Assembly: GCA_000499405.2 (NCBI GenBank)
Contig: HG738158.1
Span: forward strand, 1-47,729
Length of the DNA: 47,729 bases
Source of the DNA: Onchocerca volvulus
Lineage: Eukaryota; Nematoda; Chromadorea; Rhabditida; Onchocercidae
Direction: 5' to 3'
Of the stretch, positions 47,722-47,729 are shown piece after piece. Each line of letters begins with the position of its first letter. Within the stretch, counting starts at the first letter, position 1. The notes under the pieces were generated by a model. It was given only the letters and a program-made list of their open reading frames with translations. It searched no databases and had not been told where the DNA came from. The position numbers were made by a program, and so were the translations under genes.

Positions 47722-47729
47722 GAGTGATC

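Noticed and set aside
1..47729. tRNA, rRNA, CRISPR arrays or bacterial operon signals
   Set aside because: No cloverleaf, rRNA-like or spaced-repeat pattern was seen, and the gene structure is plainly eukaryotic.

Overview
The window is AT-rich (roughly 70%) eukaryotic DNA. Its multi-exon genes have short introns with GTAAGT-like donors and TTTCAG-like acceptors. A chemoreceptor of the SRX class, a family restricted to nematodes, points to a nematode. The intron style, low GC, sparse chemoreceptors and BEL/Pao retroelement remnants fit a clade III (spirurid, filarial-like) worm; the species is an inference I cannot settle.

Layout. (1) 12-2305 (+): a complete seven-exon SRX serpentine receptor. 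(2) 2306-5958: no firm gene; retroelement relics lie around 3.6-4.5 kb. (3) 5959-23823 (+): a complete 38-exon PSME4/PA200 (BLM10) proteasome activator of about 1884 residues, whose reading frame is continuous across all 37 junctions. (4) 23824-26156: mostly empty, with one unexplained coding-like block on the minus strand. (5) 26157-27168 (+): a three-exon ERG28 homologue. (6) 27851-30150 (-): a five-exon THAP zinc-finger gene with two possible C-termini. (7) 30151-47729: a repeat-rich half. It holds an APMAP/strictosidine-synthase-like gene (34470-40362, +), a direct duplication of that gene's upstream region and first five exons (42166-46802), pieces of a BEL/Pao gag gene on the minus strand on both sides of the duplicate, dispersed LTR-like relics and a 1.2 kb inverted-repeat element.

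The genes do not form one pathway. PSME4 caps the 20S proteasome. ERG28 and APMAP are membrane proteins. The THAP protein is probably nuclear, and SRX is probably sensory. The most informative structural observation is the right-hand region. The 4.6 kb APMAP duplicate sits between the front half (46803-47721) and the zinc-knuckle half (41600-42165) of one BEL gag, in matching orientation and order. The duplicate therefore seems to have landed inside a retroelement and lacks exons 6-9. Identity between the two APMAP copies is patchy, from near-identical to clearly diverged, which suggests later sequence exchange.

All gene models come from reading splice sites and frame by eye against remembered family sequences. 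No alignment or database search was run.
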